64,000 nt of DNA, from positions 62,001 to 126,000 of the forward strand of contig NZ_JAKEDV010000003.1 in assembly GCF_021462505.1 (NCBI RefSeq), read 5' to 3'. The DNA comes from Thermus brockianus (GTDB lineage: Bacteria > Deinococcota > Deinococci > Deinococcales > Thermaceae). This document shows, piece after piece, positions 9,150 to 17,622 of the stretch (its first letter is position 1; each line of letters opens with the position of its first letter). The notes below the pieces were generated by a model. The model saw only the letters and a list, made by a program, of their open reading frames with translations, had not been told where the DNA came from and did not search any database. The position numbers were made by a program, and so were the translations under genes.

Positions 9150-10535
9150 ATGACCTTCTGGGCGCTTCTCCTCCTCATCCTTTGCCTCGCCGCCTTGGTG
9201 GCCTACCTGGGGGACAGGGTGGCCAAGTGGGCGGGAAAGCGCCACTACCGCCTCTTTGGCCTGCGTCCCCGGCAGACCGCCACCCTCATCGCCGTCTTCA
9301 CGGGGGTGGGGATTGCCCTTTTTAGCTACCTCGCCTTCCTCCTGGTCTTCCGGGAGGCCCGGGAGGTGATCCTGGAGGCCACGGCCATCCGCAGGGAGCG
9401 GGATGCGCTGAGGGCCGAACGGGATGCGCTTCTCCAGGCCAAGTCCGCCATGGAGGCGGAGGCGGCCCGGGCCTTAGCCGAGCTCAACGCCCTCAGGGGG
9501 GAGAGGCGGGAGCTTTCGGAGGCTTTGGCGGGCGCGGAGGCCGTGAGGCGCCGCCTCGAGGCCGAGGCCGAGGCCCTCTCCCGCCAGGTCAGGGCCCTCG
9601 GTGAGGAGCGCCAGGCCCTCCTTGGGGAGACGGAGCGGCTTAAGGCGGAAAGGGAAGAACTCTTGGCCCTCCTCGCCCTGAAGAACAAGGAGCTCGGGGA
9701 AAGGAGCCGGGAGCTCCAGGGCCTCGAGGCCCGCCTAAAAGCCCTGCAGGAGGCGGCGAAAGGCCTGGAGGCCGAGCGGCGCCGCCTCCAGGAGGAGCTC
9801 GCCAAAGCCCAGGCCCGTCTGGAAGCGGCGAGGGAAGAGCGGGCCCGCCTGGCCCAAGAGGCGGAGGGGCTTAGGGCCACCCTGGAGCGCACCCGGCGGG
9901 AGCTCCGCCAAGCCGAGGAGCGCCTTCTTGGCCTTTTGACCCAGGCGGAGGTCCTGCAAAGGGAAAAGGGGCAACTCGCCCAGAGCCTGGTGCGGCTAAG
10001 CCAGGGGCTTTACCTGGGGGAGGTGCGCCTGGGGGCGGAGGAGGGCCGGGCGGTGTTGGAAAGGGTGGCGGAGAGGCGGGCGCTTCTCCAGGGCTTTAAG
10101 GGGGCGGAGCTTCTGGGGGAGGCCGTGGGCCCGGGGCTTGCGGTCCTCGAGGGGGCGGGGTACCAGGAGGGCCGGCTGCTCGTGCGGGTGCGCTTCTACC
10201 CGGAGAGGCGGGCCTTCGCCGAGGGGGAGGTTCTGGCGAGCGCCACCTTCCGCCTTTCCACCCAGGCCCGAAACCAAGAGGTCCTAGAGCGCCTGGGAGA
10301 AGAGGCGAGGAAGCGCCTTTTGGAGGCGGGGTTTCCCCCGGAATACGCCACCTTCCCCGCCCCGGAGGAGCTCGCCCGGGGCCTCGCCCTCCTGAAGGGG
10401 CGGCAAGGGGTGGTGCGGGTGGGGGTGGTGGCGGAGAGGGAGCTTTGGACCACGGAAAGGCCCCTCCTAGCCTTCCGCCTCCTCGGGGGGCCGCCGGGCC
10501 CGGAGGTACCGGTCCCGACCCGCAAGGTCCCGTAG
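9150..10535 (+). CDS. DUF3084 membrane-anchored coiled-coil protein
   Basis: 461 residues. Two N-terminal membrane segments (residues 1-21 and about 44-66) flank the basic KRHYRLFGLRPRQTATL stretch. A long Ala/Glu/Arg-rich coiled coil runs from about 75 to 275. The C-terminal globular part includes VRVRFYPERRAFAEGEVLAS. This is the layout of DUF3084 proteins of cyanobacteria and Deinococcus-Thermus; the function is unknown. Being directly downstream of lptB, it may have a structural role in envelope transport, which is an inference. Its 3' end overlaps prmC on the other strand by 69 bases. Confidence 0.8.
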   Translation: MTFWALLLLILCLAALVAYLGDRVAKWAGKRHYRLFGLRPRQTATLIAVFTGVGIALFSYLAFLLVFREAREVILEATAIRRERDALRAERDALLQAKSAMEAEAARALAELNALRGERRELSEALAGAEAVRRRLEAEAEALSRQVRALGEERQALLGETERLKAEREELLALLALKNKELGERSRELQGLEARLKALQEAAKGLEAERRRLQEELAKAQARLEAAREERARLAQEAEGLRATLERTRRELRQAEERLLGLLTQAEVLQREKGQLAQSLVRLSQGLYLGEVRLGAEEGRAVLERVAERRALLQGFKGAELLGEAVGPGLAVLEGAGYQEGRLLVRVRFYPERRAFAEGEVLASATFRLSTQARNQEVLERLGEEARKRLLEAGFPPEYATFPAPEELARGLALLKGRQGVVRVGVVAERELWTTERPLLAFRLLGGPPGPEVPVPTRKVP

Positions 10536-11297
10536 CACCTCCGCTTCCCAGCCCCTTTCCCGCAGGGCTTCCGCCAGGCGGTGGACGTTTTCCGGGGCCA
10601 GTTCCAAAAGGAGAAAGCCACCGGGCCTTAGGGCCCTTTCCGCCTCCAGGGCCAAGGGCCAGGCCACGGCGAGCCCCTCTTCCCCGGCGTAGAGGGCCAG
10701 GGGGTTTTCGTAGCGGAGTTCAGGCGGGGCTTCCTCCCGGTAGCGCTCCGGCAGGTAGGGGGGGTTGGCCACGAGGAGGTCCAGTCCCCTAAGCCCGCCC
10801 GTGAGGGGGGCCTGGAGGAAGTGGACCAAGAGGCCAAGCCGCTTGGCGTTTTCCTGCGCCAGGCGGAGGGCCTTTTCGTCCACCTCCGTGGCGTGGACCT
10901 CCGCCTCGGGGAGGTGGCGCTTGAGGGCGAGGGCGATGGCCCCGGTGCCCGTGCCCACGTCCAGGACTTTGGGTTTGGGAGGAAGGGGAAGGGCGAGGGC
11001 CAGGGCCACCAGGCCCTCCGTTTCGGGCCGGGGGATGAGGACGCCCTCCTCCACCCTTAGGGGCAGGCCGAAGAACTCCACTTCCCCCAAGAGGTACTGC
11101 AGGGGGTAGCGGGAAAGCCGCTTTTCCAGAAGGGCCCAAGCCCTCTCCTCGGCCCCCGGGGGTGGGGGCTCCGGGAGCCTGAGGAGGAGCTCCTTCCGGG
11201 GAAGCCCCGCGGCCAGGGCCAGGAGGTCCCAGGCCTCCCCCTCGGGTAAGCCCGCTTCCCTAAGCCGCGCCTGGAGCGCTCGGAGGAGCTTGATCAC
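10467..11297 (-). CDS. prmC: peptide-release-factor glutamine N5-methyltransferase
   Basis: 276 residues. The N-terminal helical domain precedes a Rossmann methyltransferase with VLDVGTGTGAIALAL (SAM site) and VANPPYLPERY; the NPPY motif binds the glutamine side chain of the GGQ loop in release factors. Family signature VLIPRPETEGLV is present. It starts at GTG inside the 3' end of jag (38-base overlap) and is the last gene of the rpmH operon. I chose this start because MIKLLRALQARLREAG gives the expected N-terminal helix. Confidence 0.93.
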   Translation of the reverse strand: MIKLLRALQARLREAGLPEGEAWDLLALAAGLPRKELLLRLPEPPPPGAEERAWALLEKRLSRYPLQYLLGEVEFFGLPLRVEEGVLIPRPETEGLVALALALPLPPKPKVLDVGTGTGAIALALKRHLPEAEVHATEVDEKALRLAQENAKRLGLLVHFLQAPLTGGLRGLDLLVANPPYLPERYREEAPPELRYENPLALYAGEEGLAVAWPLALEAERALRPGGFLLLELAPENVHRLAEALRERGWEAEVLRDLAGRDRYLRARRPPEEAEG

Positions 11298-11847
11298 GGG
11301 GATAGACCACCACGTGCCGCTCCTCGCCCTCCCCTTGGCTTTCCGTGGTCACCTGGGGGTGGTTCTTGAGGAGCATGTGGACGATGCGCCGCTCCGAGGG
11401 GCGCATGGGGGGGAGGTGCAGGGGCTCCCCGGTCATGGCCACGGTGAGGGCGGCCTCCTCGGCGATGCGGCGGATCTTCTCCTCCTGCCGCTTGCGGTAG
11501 CCGGCGGCGTCCAGGACCACCCGGTACGCTCTCCCGAAGTGCTTGGCCAAGACCACGCCCGCCAGGTACTCCACCGCCTTCAGGGTGCGCCCCTCCTTGC
11601 CGATGAAACGGCCCAGGTCCCCGCCCTTGACCTCCGCCTTGAGGAGGTTGCCCTCTTGGCGGATCTCCACGTAGTGCGCCGGGTCCAGGCGGAGGAGGAG
11701 GCCCACCAGGAAGGTTTCCAACACCTCCTTGGGCCCTTGGGGGCGGGGTTCCTTGCCCGTTTCCTTAAGCTCCACCTCCACCGGGGCCTCCTCCAGGACG
11801 CCCAGGTCGGAGAGGAGGTCGTCAATGCTCTTTTTCTTCTCGTCCAT
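11260..11847 (-). CDS. jag: Jag/KhpB RNA-binding protein
   Basis: 195 residues. An acidic N-terminal stretch (Jag-N-like) leads to a KH domain with GRFIGKEGRTLKAVEYLAG and a C-terminal R3H domain with MRPSERRIVHMLLKNHPQV, which contains the RxxxH motif. Jag/KhpB proteins bind RNA and affect cell elongation and division in Gram-positives. Its place directly after yidC is the classical order. The gap to yidC is 9 bases. Confidence 0.93.
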   Translation of the reverse strand: MDEKKKSIDDLLSDLGVLEEAPVEVELKETGKEPRPQGPKEVLETFLVGLLLRLDPAHYVEIRQEGNLLKAEVKGGDLGRFIGKEGRTLKAVEYLAGVVLAKHFGRAYRVVLDAAGYRKRQEEKIRRIAEEAALTVAMTGEPLHLPPMRPSERRIVHMLLKNHPQVTTESQGEGEERHVVVYPRDQAPPSAPGAA

Positions 11848-11856
11848 GCCTCAAGT

Positions 11857-13149
11857 TTACGCCGCCACCGGCTTGAGGCTCCGGTTGATGAGCCACTGCT
11901 GTACGAGGCCGATGAGGTTGGAGAGCACCCAGTAGAGGGTGACCCCCGAAGGGAACTGGAGGACCAGGAAGATGAAGATCAGGTTCATGAAGAGGCTTTG
12001 GCGGATCAGGTCCTTGTTGCCGTGGGCGGAAAGCCAGGTGGAGAGGAAGGTGGTGGCCACGTAGAGGGCGGGGAGGACGTAGAAGGGGTCGGGCAGGGCC
12101 AGGTCGGGGATCCAGAGGAGGCCCTGGCCGAACTCGTAGTTGGCGATGACCTTCCAGAGGATGAAGAGGATGGGCATCTGGATGAAAAGGGGCAGGCAGC
12201 CGGCGGCGGGGTTTACCTTGTGCTCCTGGTAGAGCTTCATGGTGGCCTCCGCCCGCTTGTTGGGGTCGTCCTTGTACTTCTCGTTGATCTTCTGGATGAG
12301 GGGCTGGAGGCGCTGGATCTCCGCCATGCTCTTGAATTGCTGGTGCATTAAGGGCCAAAGAAGGAGGCGCACCACCAGGGTGAGGAAGAGGATGGCGAGG
12401 CCCCAGCTTCCCGTGTAGCGGAAGGCCGTTTCCATGAGCCAAAGGAGGCCTAAGGAGAGCTGGCCCCAGATGTTGGGGCTAAAGAGCCCAGGGAGGGAAA
12501 GGAGCCCCTCCACGTGGTAGCGCACCAGCTCGTTCTGGCCGCCGTAGAGCTTGAGGGCCTTCCCGGGCTCTAGCCGCACCTCCCCTTCCTTGCCCACCAG
12601 CTTGCCGGTTAGGGGACCCTCGGCGAAGGCCACCAGGGCGTAGCCCGCCTTGGGGCGGGTCTGCCAGGCCAGGTAGCGGAGGAGGCCTTCCCCGCTTGGG
12701 GTGGGCTCCTTGGTCCCTTCCGGGAGGACCTTGGGCTGGCCTTGGGCCTTGAGCCTTAGGGTGAGGGGGAAGTCCGCTTCCGCCTCGAGGGTGTACTGCC
12801 CCTTGGCCAAGCGGTAGGTGAGGGTGCCTTCGGGGCCTTGGAAGCGGGCGAGGAGGCGGCCATCCTCCACCAAAAACTCCGCCTTTTTCGGGGTGAAGCC
12901 CTCAGGGGCCACCACGGGGGCCCCGTCCGCCAGGTTGGGGGCCCGGGTGTAGTCGCCGATGGCCGTGCCCTTGTAGGTCTTCACGTACCAGCCCACGATC
13001 TGGCCCTTTTGGTCAAAGGCCAGGTCCATGAGGTTGGTCACGGCCACTTTCTCGGGGGTGCCGTCCCCGTTCACGTCCACGTCCTTGAAGGCGGCCTCCA
13101 GGGCCCACACGGGGGAGAGGAGGAGGAAAAGGGCGAGGAGTTTTCTCAT
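11857..13149 (-). CDS. yidC: membrane protein insertase YidC
   Basis: 430 residues. A signal/anchor ([16 protein letters not shown]) is followed by a periplasmic beta domain (about 20-245) and the conserved five-helix insertase core (about 250-425) with [41 protein letters not shown] and the final [14 protein letters not shown]. It inserts and folds inner-membrane proteins with or without SecYEG. The start at 13149 makes ATGA overlap with yidD; an upstream extension would be Pro-rich shadow sequence. The start of the periplasmic domain, [12 protein letters not shown], resembles a calcium-binding EF-hand or VCBS-type loop. Confidence 0.95.
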   Translation of the reverse strand: MRKLLALFLLLSPVWALEAAFKDVDVNGDGTPEKVAVTNLMDLAFDQKGQIVGWYVKTYKGTAIGDYTRAPNLADGAPVVAPEGFTPKKAEFLVEDGRLLARFQGPEGTLTYRLAKGQYTLEAEADFPLTLRLKAQGQPKVLPEGTKEPTPSGEGLLRYLAWQTRPKAGYALVAFAEGPLTGKLVGKEGEVRLEPGKALKLYGGQNELVRYHVEGLLSLPGLFSPNIWGQLSLGLLWLMETAFRYTGSWGLAILFLTLVVRLLLWPLMHQQFKSMAEIQRLQPLIQKINEKYKDDPNKRAEATMKLYQEHKVNPAAGCLPLFIQMPILFILWKVIANYEFGQGLLWIPDLALPDPFYVLPALYVATTFLSTWLSAHGNKDLIRQSLFMNLIFIFLVLQFPSGVTLYWVLSNLIGLVQQWLINRSLKPVAA

Positions 13150-13388
13150 CGGGCCCCCTCCTTCCTGGGGGGGAAGACAAGGGGCACGGGGTCTAGCCCC
13201 CCGGGGTGCAGGGGGTGGCACCTTAGGATCCGCCGCGCCGCCAAGTAGCTACCCCAAAGGGCCCCGTGCCGCTCCAGGGCCTCGAGGGCGTAGGCGGAAC
13301 AGGTGGGGTGGAACCGGCAGGTCTTGGGCTTAAGGGGAGAGAGGTAGCGGCGGTACGCCTTGACCAGGAGTACGAGGAGCCTGCGCAC
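13146..13388 (-). CDS. yidD: membrane protein insertion efficiency factor YidD
   Basis: 80 residues starting at GTG 13388 ([18 protein letters not shown]). The three conserved cysteines are in [15 protein letters not shown] and [14 protein letters not shown], the YidD hallmark. It is an amphipathic, membrane-associated protein thought to help YidC-dependent insertion. It lies 5 bases after rnpA and overlaps yidC by 4. The much longer open frame upstream is antisense-like sequence inside rnpA. Confidence 0.93.
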   Translation of the reverse strand: MRRLLVLLVKAYRRYLSPLKPKTCRFHPTCSAYALEALERHGALWGSYLAARRILRCHPLHPGGLDPVPLVFPPRKEGAR

Positions 13389-13393
13389 GCCGC

Positions 13394-13882
13394 CTATTGT
13401 ATCAGCCCGCTCTTCTTCAGGGCGCGCGCCAGGTCCTGGAAGAGCTCGGCGTAGCTGGCCTCCCGGGCCTCGGGGCTCGCCACCACCAGGAGGTGGGCCT
13501 TGGGCAGGTGGAGGCGGCGGAGGATCTCCCGTAGGCGCCTTTTCACCTTGTTGCGCACCACCGCCTTTCCCACCTTCTTGGACACCACGATGCCCACCCG
13601 GAGCTCGGGGGCGGGGAGCCACTTCACGCTCACGTACCGCCCCCGCCCGGCCCTGCCCTTGCGGAGCCTTTGGAAGGCCCGGTCCCCTTTGAGGGAAACG
13701 AGCTTGCCCCCCGGGGCGGGGGGCGGGTTCTTTAGGCGTTCACCTTGGGCGTGAGGCGCCAGCGGCCCTTCTGCCGCCTGCGCTTCAGCACCTTCCTGCC
13801 GCCTGGGGTCTTCATGCGGGCCCGGAAGCCGTGGGTCTTGGCCCGCTTCCTCCGGTTGGGCTGCCAGGTCCTTTTCATCCAT
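13394..13882 (-). CDS. rnpA: RNase P protein component with long N-terminal extension
   Basis: 162 residues. The C-terminal ~110 residues are the ordinary RNase P protein, with [24 protein letters not shown] as the RNR signature. The first ~50 residues (rich in Glu, Pro, Gln) come from translating the rpmH region in another frame. An unusually long RNase P protein overlapping rpmH completely has been described for Thermus strains, and this locus has the same arrangement. The ATG at 13882 is four bases before the rpmH ATG, and both must share the Shine-Dalgarno-like GGAGGGAA. Confidence 0.9.
   Translation of the reverse strand: MDEKDLAAQPEEAGQDPRLPGPHEDPRRQEGAEAQAAEGPLAPHAQGERLKNPPPAPGGKLVSLKGDRAFQRLRKGRAGRGRYVSVKWLPAPELRVGIVVSKKVGKAVVRNKVKRRLREILRRLHLPKAHLLVVASPEAREASYAELFQDLARALKKSGLIQ
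13732..13878 (-). CDS. rpmH: ribosomal protein L34
   Basis: 48 residues, starting [20 protein letters not shown] and ending [10 protein letters not shown], with the strongly basic L34 composition and the [17 protein letters not shown] core. It is completely nested, in another frame, inside the 5' part of rnpA. It is the first gene of an rpmH/rnpA-yidD-yidC-jag-prmC operon. In most bacteria dnaA lies upstream; here a divergent ABC operon does. Confidence 0.95.
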   Translation of the reverse strand: MKRTWQPNRRKRAKTHGFRARMKTPGGRKVLKRRRQKGRWRLTPKVNA

Positions 13883-13918
13883 TTCCCTCCCTGGGGCCAG
13901 TGCCCCGATACCCTAAAG

Positions 13919-13924
13919 AGTGTA
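13919..13924 (-). promoter_or_regulatory. rpmH/rnpA operon -10 (extended)
   Basis: TACACT on the minus strand preceded by TGC, an extended -10. The start point would be about 30 bases before the rnpA ATG, leaving room for the ribosome binding site GGAGGGAA at 13883-13890. No convincing -35 at 17 bases. Confidence 0.5.
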
Positions 13925-13979
13925 GCACAGAAAGCCCTGTACCCAGTCTAACGGTTTTTTACACCCAAGCGGTATAACG

Positions 13980-14009
13980 TTGACATTCCCGAGCCCTCTC
14001 CCTTATACT
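13980..14009 (+). promoter_or_regulatory. liv-type operon promoter
   Basis: TTGACA (13980-13985), an 18-base spacer and TATACT (14004-14009): consensus-like sigma-A boxes. The transcript would start about 25 bases before the livG GTG, with AGGGAGGA as ribosome binding site (about 14028-14035). Confidence 0.8.
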
Positions 14010-14039
14010 TCCCGGCAAACGGTCGTTAGGGAGGAACCC

Positions 14040-14801
14040 GTGGCCCAGCTACTCGTGGAGAGCGTCACCCTAACCTTTGGCGGCGTGGCCGCCCTCTCCG
14101 CCGTTTCCCTAGAGGTGGAGAAGGGGGAGCTCGTCTCCATCATCGGACCCAACGGGGCGGGGAAGACGAGCCTTTTGAACGTCATCTCCGGCTTCTACCA
14201 CCCCCAGCGAGGGCGCATCCTCTTTGAGGGCCAGGACATCACCCGGGCGTCCCCCCACGAAATCACCCGCAAGGGCATCGCCCGGGCTTTCCAGAACATT
14301 GAGCTCTTCTCGGGCCTCACCGTCCTGGAAAACCTCATGCTGGCCCGGCACACCCACCTCCGCTACGGCCTCCTCCAGGCGGGGTTCTTTTACGGCCGGG
14401 CCCTGGCGGAGGAGGTGAGGAACCGGAGGTGGGTGGAGGAGGTCATTGACTTTATGGAACTGGAGCCCTACCGCAAGGCCTTGGTGGGCAACCTCCCCTA
14501 TGGGGTGCGGAAGCGGGTGGAGGTGGCCCGGGCTTTGGCCCTTTCCCCCAAGCTCCTCCTCCTGGACGAGCCCATGGCGGGGATGACCCTGGAGGAAAAG
14601 GAGGACATGGTGCGCTTCATCCTGGAGATCCGGGCCCAAGGCACCACGGTGATCCTCATTGAGCACGACCTCGGGGTGGTCATGGACATCTCCGACCGGG
14701 TCTACGTGCTGGACTTCGGCCAGGTCATCGCCCAAGGGGCCCCGGCGGAGGTGGCCCAAAACCCCAGGGTGCAGGAGGCCTACCTGGGGGTGGAGGCGTG
14801 A
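14040..14801 (+). CDS. livG: branched-chain-type ABC transporter ATPase (LivG-like)
   Basis: 253 residues. Walker [10 protein letters not shown], the Q-loop near AFQNIELFSGLTV, the signature LPYGVRKRVEVARAL (the LivG variant of LSGGQ) and Walker B KLLLLDEPMAGM. It would energise import through LivHM. The GTG at 14040 is set by a good ribosome binding site 5 bases upstream. It is the first gene of a six-gene operon and overlaps the ligase by 4 bases. The natural substrate is not evident: HAAT-family transporters move branched-chain amino acids, but also amides, urea and aromatic acids. Confidence 0.9.
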   Translation: MAQLLVESVTLTFGGVAALSAVSLEVEKGELVSIIGPNGAGKTSLLNVISGFYHPQRGRILFEGQDITRASPHEITRKGIARAFQNIELFSGLTVLENLMLARHTHLRYGLLQAGFFYGRALAEEVRNRRWVEEVIDFMELEPYRKALVGNLPYGVRKRVEVARALALSPKLLLLDEPMAGMTLEEKEDMVRFILEIRAQGTTVILIEHDLGVVMDISDRVYVLDFGQVIAQGAPAEVAQNPRVQEAYLGVEA

Positions 14802-16732
14802 AGGCGATCCGGCCCTCCCACGAGATGAAGCGCTACACCCTGCCCCAGCTCCTGAGGTTTCGCGCCCTGGAAGAGGGGGACCGGGTGGCCCTCCGGGAGA
14901 AGGACTACGGCATCTGGAACGAGGTCACCTACGCCGAGTACTATGAGAAGGTCCTCCTCTTCGGCCACGGGCTTTTGGCCATGGGGTTTTCCCCGGGGGA
15001 GCGCCTTGCCATCATCGCCGACAACATCCCCGAGTGGCTCTACGCCGAGCTCGGCACCCAGGCGGTGCGGGGGATTAGCGTGGGGGTATACCAAAGCTCC
15101 CTGCCCGCGGAGATCGCCTACATGCTCAGCTACACGGGGGCCAGCGTGGTCCTCGCCGAGGACCAGGAGCAGGTGGACAAGCTCTACGAGATCCGGAACG
15201 AGATCCCCCACGTGCGCCACGTCATCTACGAGGACCCCAAGGGGATGCGGGGCTACCGGGACCCTTGGCTCCTCTCCTTTGCGGAGCTTTTGGAGCGGGG
15301 GCGGGAGCACCGCAAGCGCCACCCTGAGGCGGTGGAGAAGCTTCTCCTTTCCGCAAGCCCCGAGGAGGTCTGCCACCTCTCCTCCACCTCCGGCACCACG
15401 GGCCGCCCCAAGGCGGCTATGCTCCGCCACCGGAACCTGATCCACATGGGGGTGGCCCTGCAGGAGGTGGACCCCCTTTGGCCCACGGACGACTACCTTT
15501 CCTTTCTGCCCCTTGCCTGGATCGGGGAGCAGATGATGTCTGTGGCCATGGCCCTTACCGGAGGGTTTGCCGTCAACTTCCCCGAGGCGGTGGAAACCGC
15601 CTTGCAGGACCTTAAGGAGATCGGCCCCCACGTGATGTTCAGCCCCCCAAGGGTTTGGGAGGGGATCCAGAGCAGCATCTGGGTGCGCATTTCCGAAAGC
15701 CCTGCCCTAAACCGCTTTGTGTATGAGAAACTCCTCCGCCTGGGCTACCGGGCGGCGGAGTACCGCATGCGGGGGAGGCCTATGCCCCTTCCCCTGCGCC
15801 TTGCTTACGCCTTTGCCGACCGGGTGCTTTTCCGGCCTCTGCGGGACCAACTGGGCTTCCTGCGCCTCCGGCGCGCCTACACGGGAGGAGCGGCCCTGGG
15901 GCCCGATGTGTTCCGGTTCTTCCACGCCATCGGCGTAAACCTCAAGCAGATCTACGGCCAGACGGAGATCATCGGCATCGCCTTCGTCCACCGGGACGGG
16001 GATGTGCGCCACGATACCGTGGGCCTCCCCATTCCCGGCACGGAGGTGCGGATTAGCGAGGAGGGGGAGATCCTCTTGCGCTCGGATGCGGTGTGCGCCG
16101 GCTACTGGGAAAGGCCCGAGGCCACGGCGGAAACCTTCCGGGACGGCTGGCTCCACACCGGGGATGCCGGCTACCTCACGGAGGAGGGCCACCTGGTGGT
16201 GATTGACCGGCTTTCGGACGTGATGCGCACGGCAAGGGGCACGGTCTTCAGTCCCCAGTTCGTGGAGAACAAGTTGAAGTTCTCCCCCTACATCAAGGAG
16301 GCGGTGGTGTTTGGCGACCGCAAGCCCTTCCTGGCGGCCTTTATCAACGTGGACCCCCAGACGGTGGGCAAGTGGGCGGAGGACCGGGGGCTCGCCTACA
16401 CCACCTACCTGGACCTCTCCCTGAAGCCGGAGGTGGCGGAGCTTATCCGCAAGGAGGTGGAGCGGGTGAATGCGGAACTGCCTGAGGAGCTAAGGATCCG
16501 CCGCTTCGTGCTCCTCTACAAGCTTTTGGACGCCGACGACGAGGAGCTCACCCGCACGGGCAAGGTGCGCCGGGGCCTCATCGCCAAGAAGTACGCCCCC
16601 TTGGTGGAGGCCTTGTACTCGGGGGCCAAGGCGGTGGAGGTGGAGGCGGAGTACCGGTACCAGGACGGCACCGTCCAGCGGGTGCAGGCCCGGGTGCCCG
16701 TGTTGGACCTCGAGGGGGTGGTGGCGGCGTGA
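14798..16732 (+). CDS. AMP-dependent acyl-CoA ligase within the liv-type operon
   Basis: 644 residues. The adenylation motifs STSGTTGRPKAAML, YGQTEIIGIAF, GDAGYLTEEGHLVVIDR and the C-terminal swivel region place it with long-chain or aryl acyl-CoA synthetases (FAA1-type). It starts at GTG overlapping the livG stop (GTGA) and itself overlaps livH as GTGA. It therefore sits inside the transporter operon, which suggests that the imported compound is a carboxylic acid that is trapped as its CoA thioester. The substrate cannot be read from sequence. Confidence 0.85.
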   Translation: MKAIRPSHEMKRYTLPQLLRFRALEEGDRVALREKDYGIWNEVTYAEYYEKVLLFGHGLLAMGFSPGERLAIIADNIPEWLYAELGTQAVRGISVGVYQSSLPAEIAYMLSYTGASVVLAEDQEQVDKLYEIRNEIPHVRHVIYEDPKGMRGYRDPWLLSFAELLERGREHRKRHPEAVEKLLLSASPEEVCHLSSTSGTTGRPKAAMLRHRNLIHMGVALQEVDPLWPTDDYLSFLPLAWIGEQMMSVAMALTGGFAVNFPEAVETALQDLKEIGPHVMFSPPRVWEGIQSSIWVRISESPALNRFVYEKLLRLGYRAAEYRMRGRPMPLPLRLAYAFADRVLFRPLRDQLGFLRLRRAYTGGAALGPDVFRFFHAIGVNLKQIYGQTEIIGIAFVHRDGDVRHDTVGLPIPGTEVRISEEGEILLRSDAVCAGYWERPEATAETFRDGWLHTGDAGYLTEEGHLVVIDRLSDVMRTARGTVFSPQFVENKLKFSPYIKEAVVFGDRKPFLAAFINVDPQTVGKWAEDRGLAYTTYLDLSLKPEVAELIRKEVERVNAELPEELRIRRFVLLYKLLDADDEELTRTGKVRRGLIAKKYAPLVEALYSGAKAVEVEAEYRYQDGTVQRVQARVPVLDLEGVVAA

Positions 16733-17622
16733 GCTTCGTGTTGGAGCTTTTCATCTCGGGCGTGGTCCTAGGCCTCATCTACGCCCTCGTGGCCCTGGGG
16801 TTTGTGCTCATCTACAAGGCGAGCCGGGTGGTGAACTTCGCCCAAGGGGAACTCATCGCCATCGGGGCCTTTGCCGCCCACTTCTTCCTGGTGGGCCTGA
16901 AGCTCCCCGTGGCCTTGGCCTTTGCCCTGGCGCTAGGGTTCACGGCCTTGGTGGGCTACCTCCTGGAAAGGCTTTTCCTGAAGCGTTTGGTGGGGCAACC
17001 CATCATCTCCGTCATCATGGCCACCATTGGCCTGGCCTTCTTCCTGGATGGGCTTTTGCACCTCACCCCCTACGGGGCGGGGAGCTACGGCTACCCCCCC
17101 TTCCTCCCCGAAGGCGGGGTGCGGGTTCTGGGGGCCCAGGTCTCCTACGCCCAGCTCCTCGCCCTTTTCCTCACCCTGGCCTTCTTGCTCCTTTTCACCT
17201 GCTTCTTCCAGCGCTCCACCCTGGGGGTGGCCATGCGGAGCGTGGCCGACGACCAGATGGCGGCCATGAGCCTCGGGGTATCTGTGGCCAAGGTCTTCGC
17301 CCTGGCCTGGGCGGCGGCGGGCCTGGCGGCGGCGGCGGGCGGGGTGATGGTGGGCACCCTCTCCGGCCTCAACCTGGACAGCCTGGTGCACATCGGCCTT
17401 CGGGTCTTCCCCGTGGTGATCCTGGGGGGGCTGGACTCCATCCCGGGGGCGGTGGTGGCGGGCATCCTCATCGGCGTTTTGGAGAACCTGGCGGCGGGCT
17501 TTTTGGACCCCTATGTCCCCGGCGGGGGCACCCGGGACGTCTTCCCCTTCCTGGTCTTGCTCCTCGTCCTTTGGTTCAAGCCCCACGGGCTTTTCGGCAC
17601 GGAGGAGATTGAGCGCGTATGA
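16729..17622 (+). CDS. livH: branched-chain-type ABC permease (LivH-like)
   Basis: 297 residues with about eight membrane segments; the N-terminus (GLIYALVALGFVLIYKASRVVNFAQGE) is diagnostic of LivH. The conserved cytoplasmic loop FQRSTLGVAMRSVADDQMAAMSLGV would contact the ATPases. GTG start overlapping the ligase stop; ATGA overlap with livM. Confidence 0.92.
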   Translation: MSFVLELFISGVVLGLIYALVALGFVLIYKASRVVNFAQGELIAIGAFAAHFFLVGLKLPVALAFALALGFTALVGYLLERLFLKRLVGQPIISVIMATIGLAFFLDGLLHLTPYGAGSYGYPPFLPEGGVRVLGAQVSYAQLLALFLTLAFLLLFTCFFQRSTLGVAMRSVADDQMAAMSLGVSVAKVFALAWAAAGLAAAAGGVMVGTLSGLNLDSLVHIGLRVFPVVILGGLDSIPGAVVAGILIGVLENLAAGFLDPYVPGGGTRDVFPFLVLLLVLWFKPHGLFGTEEIERV

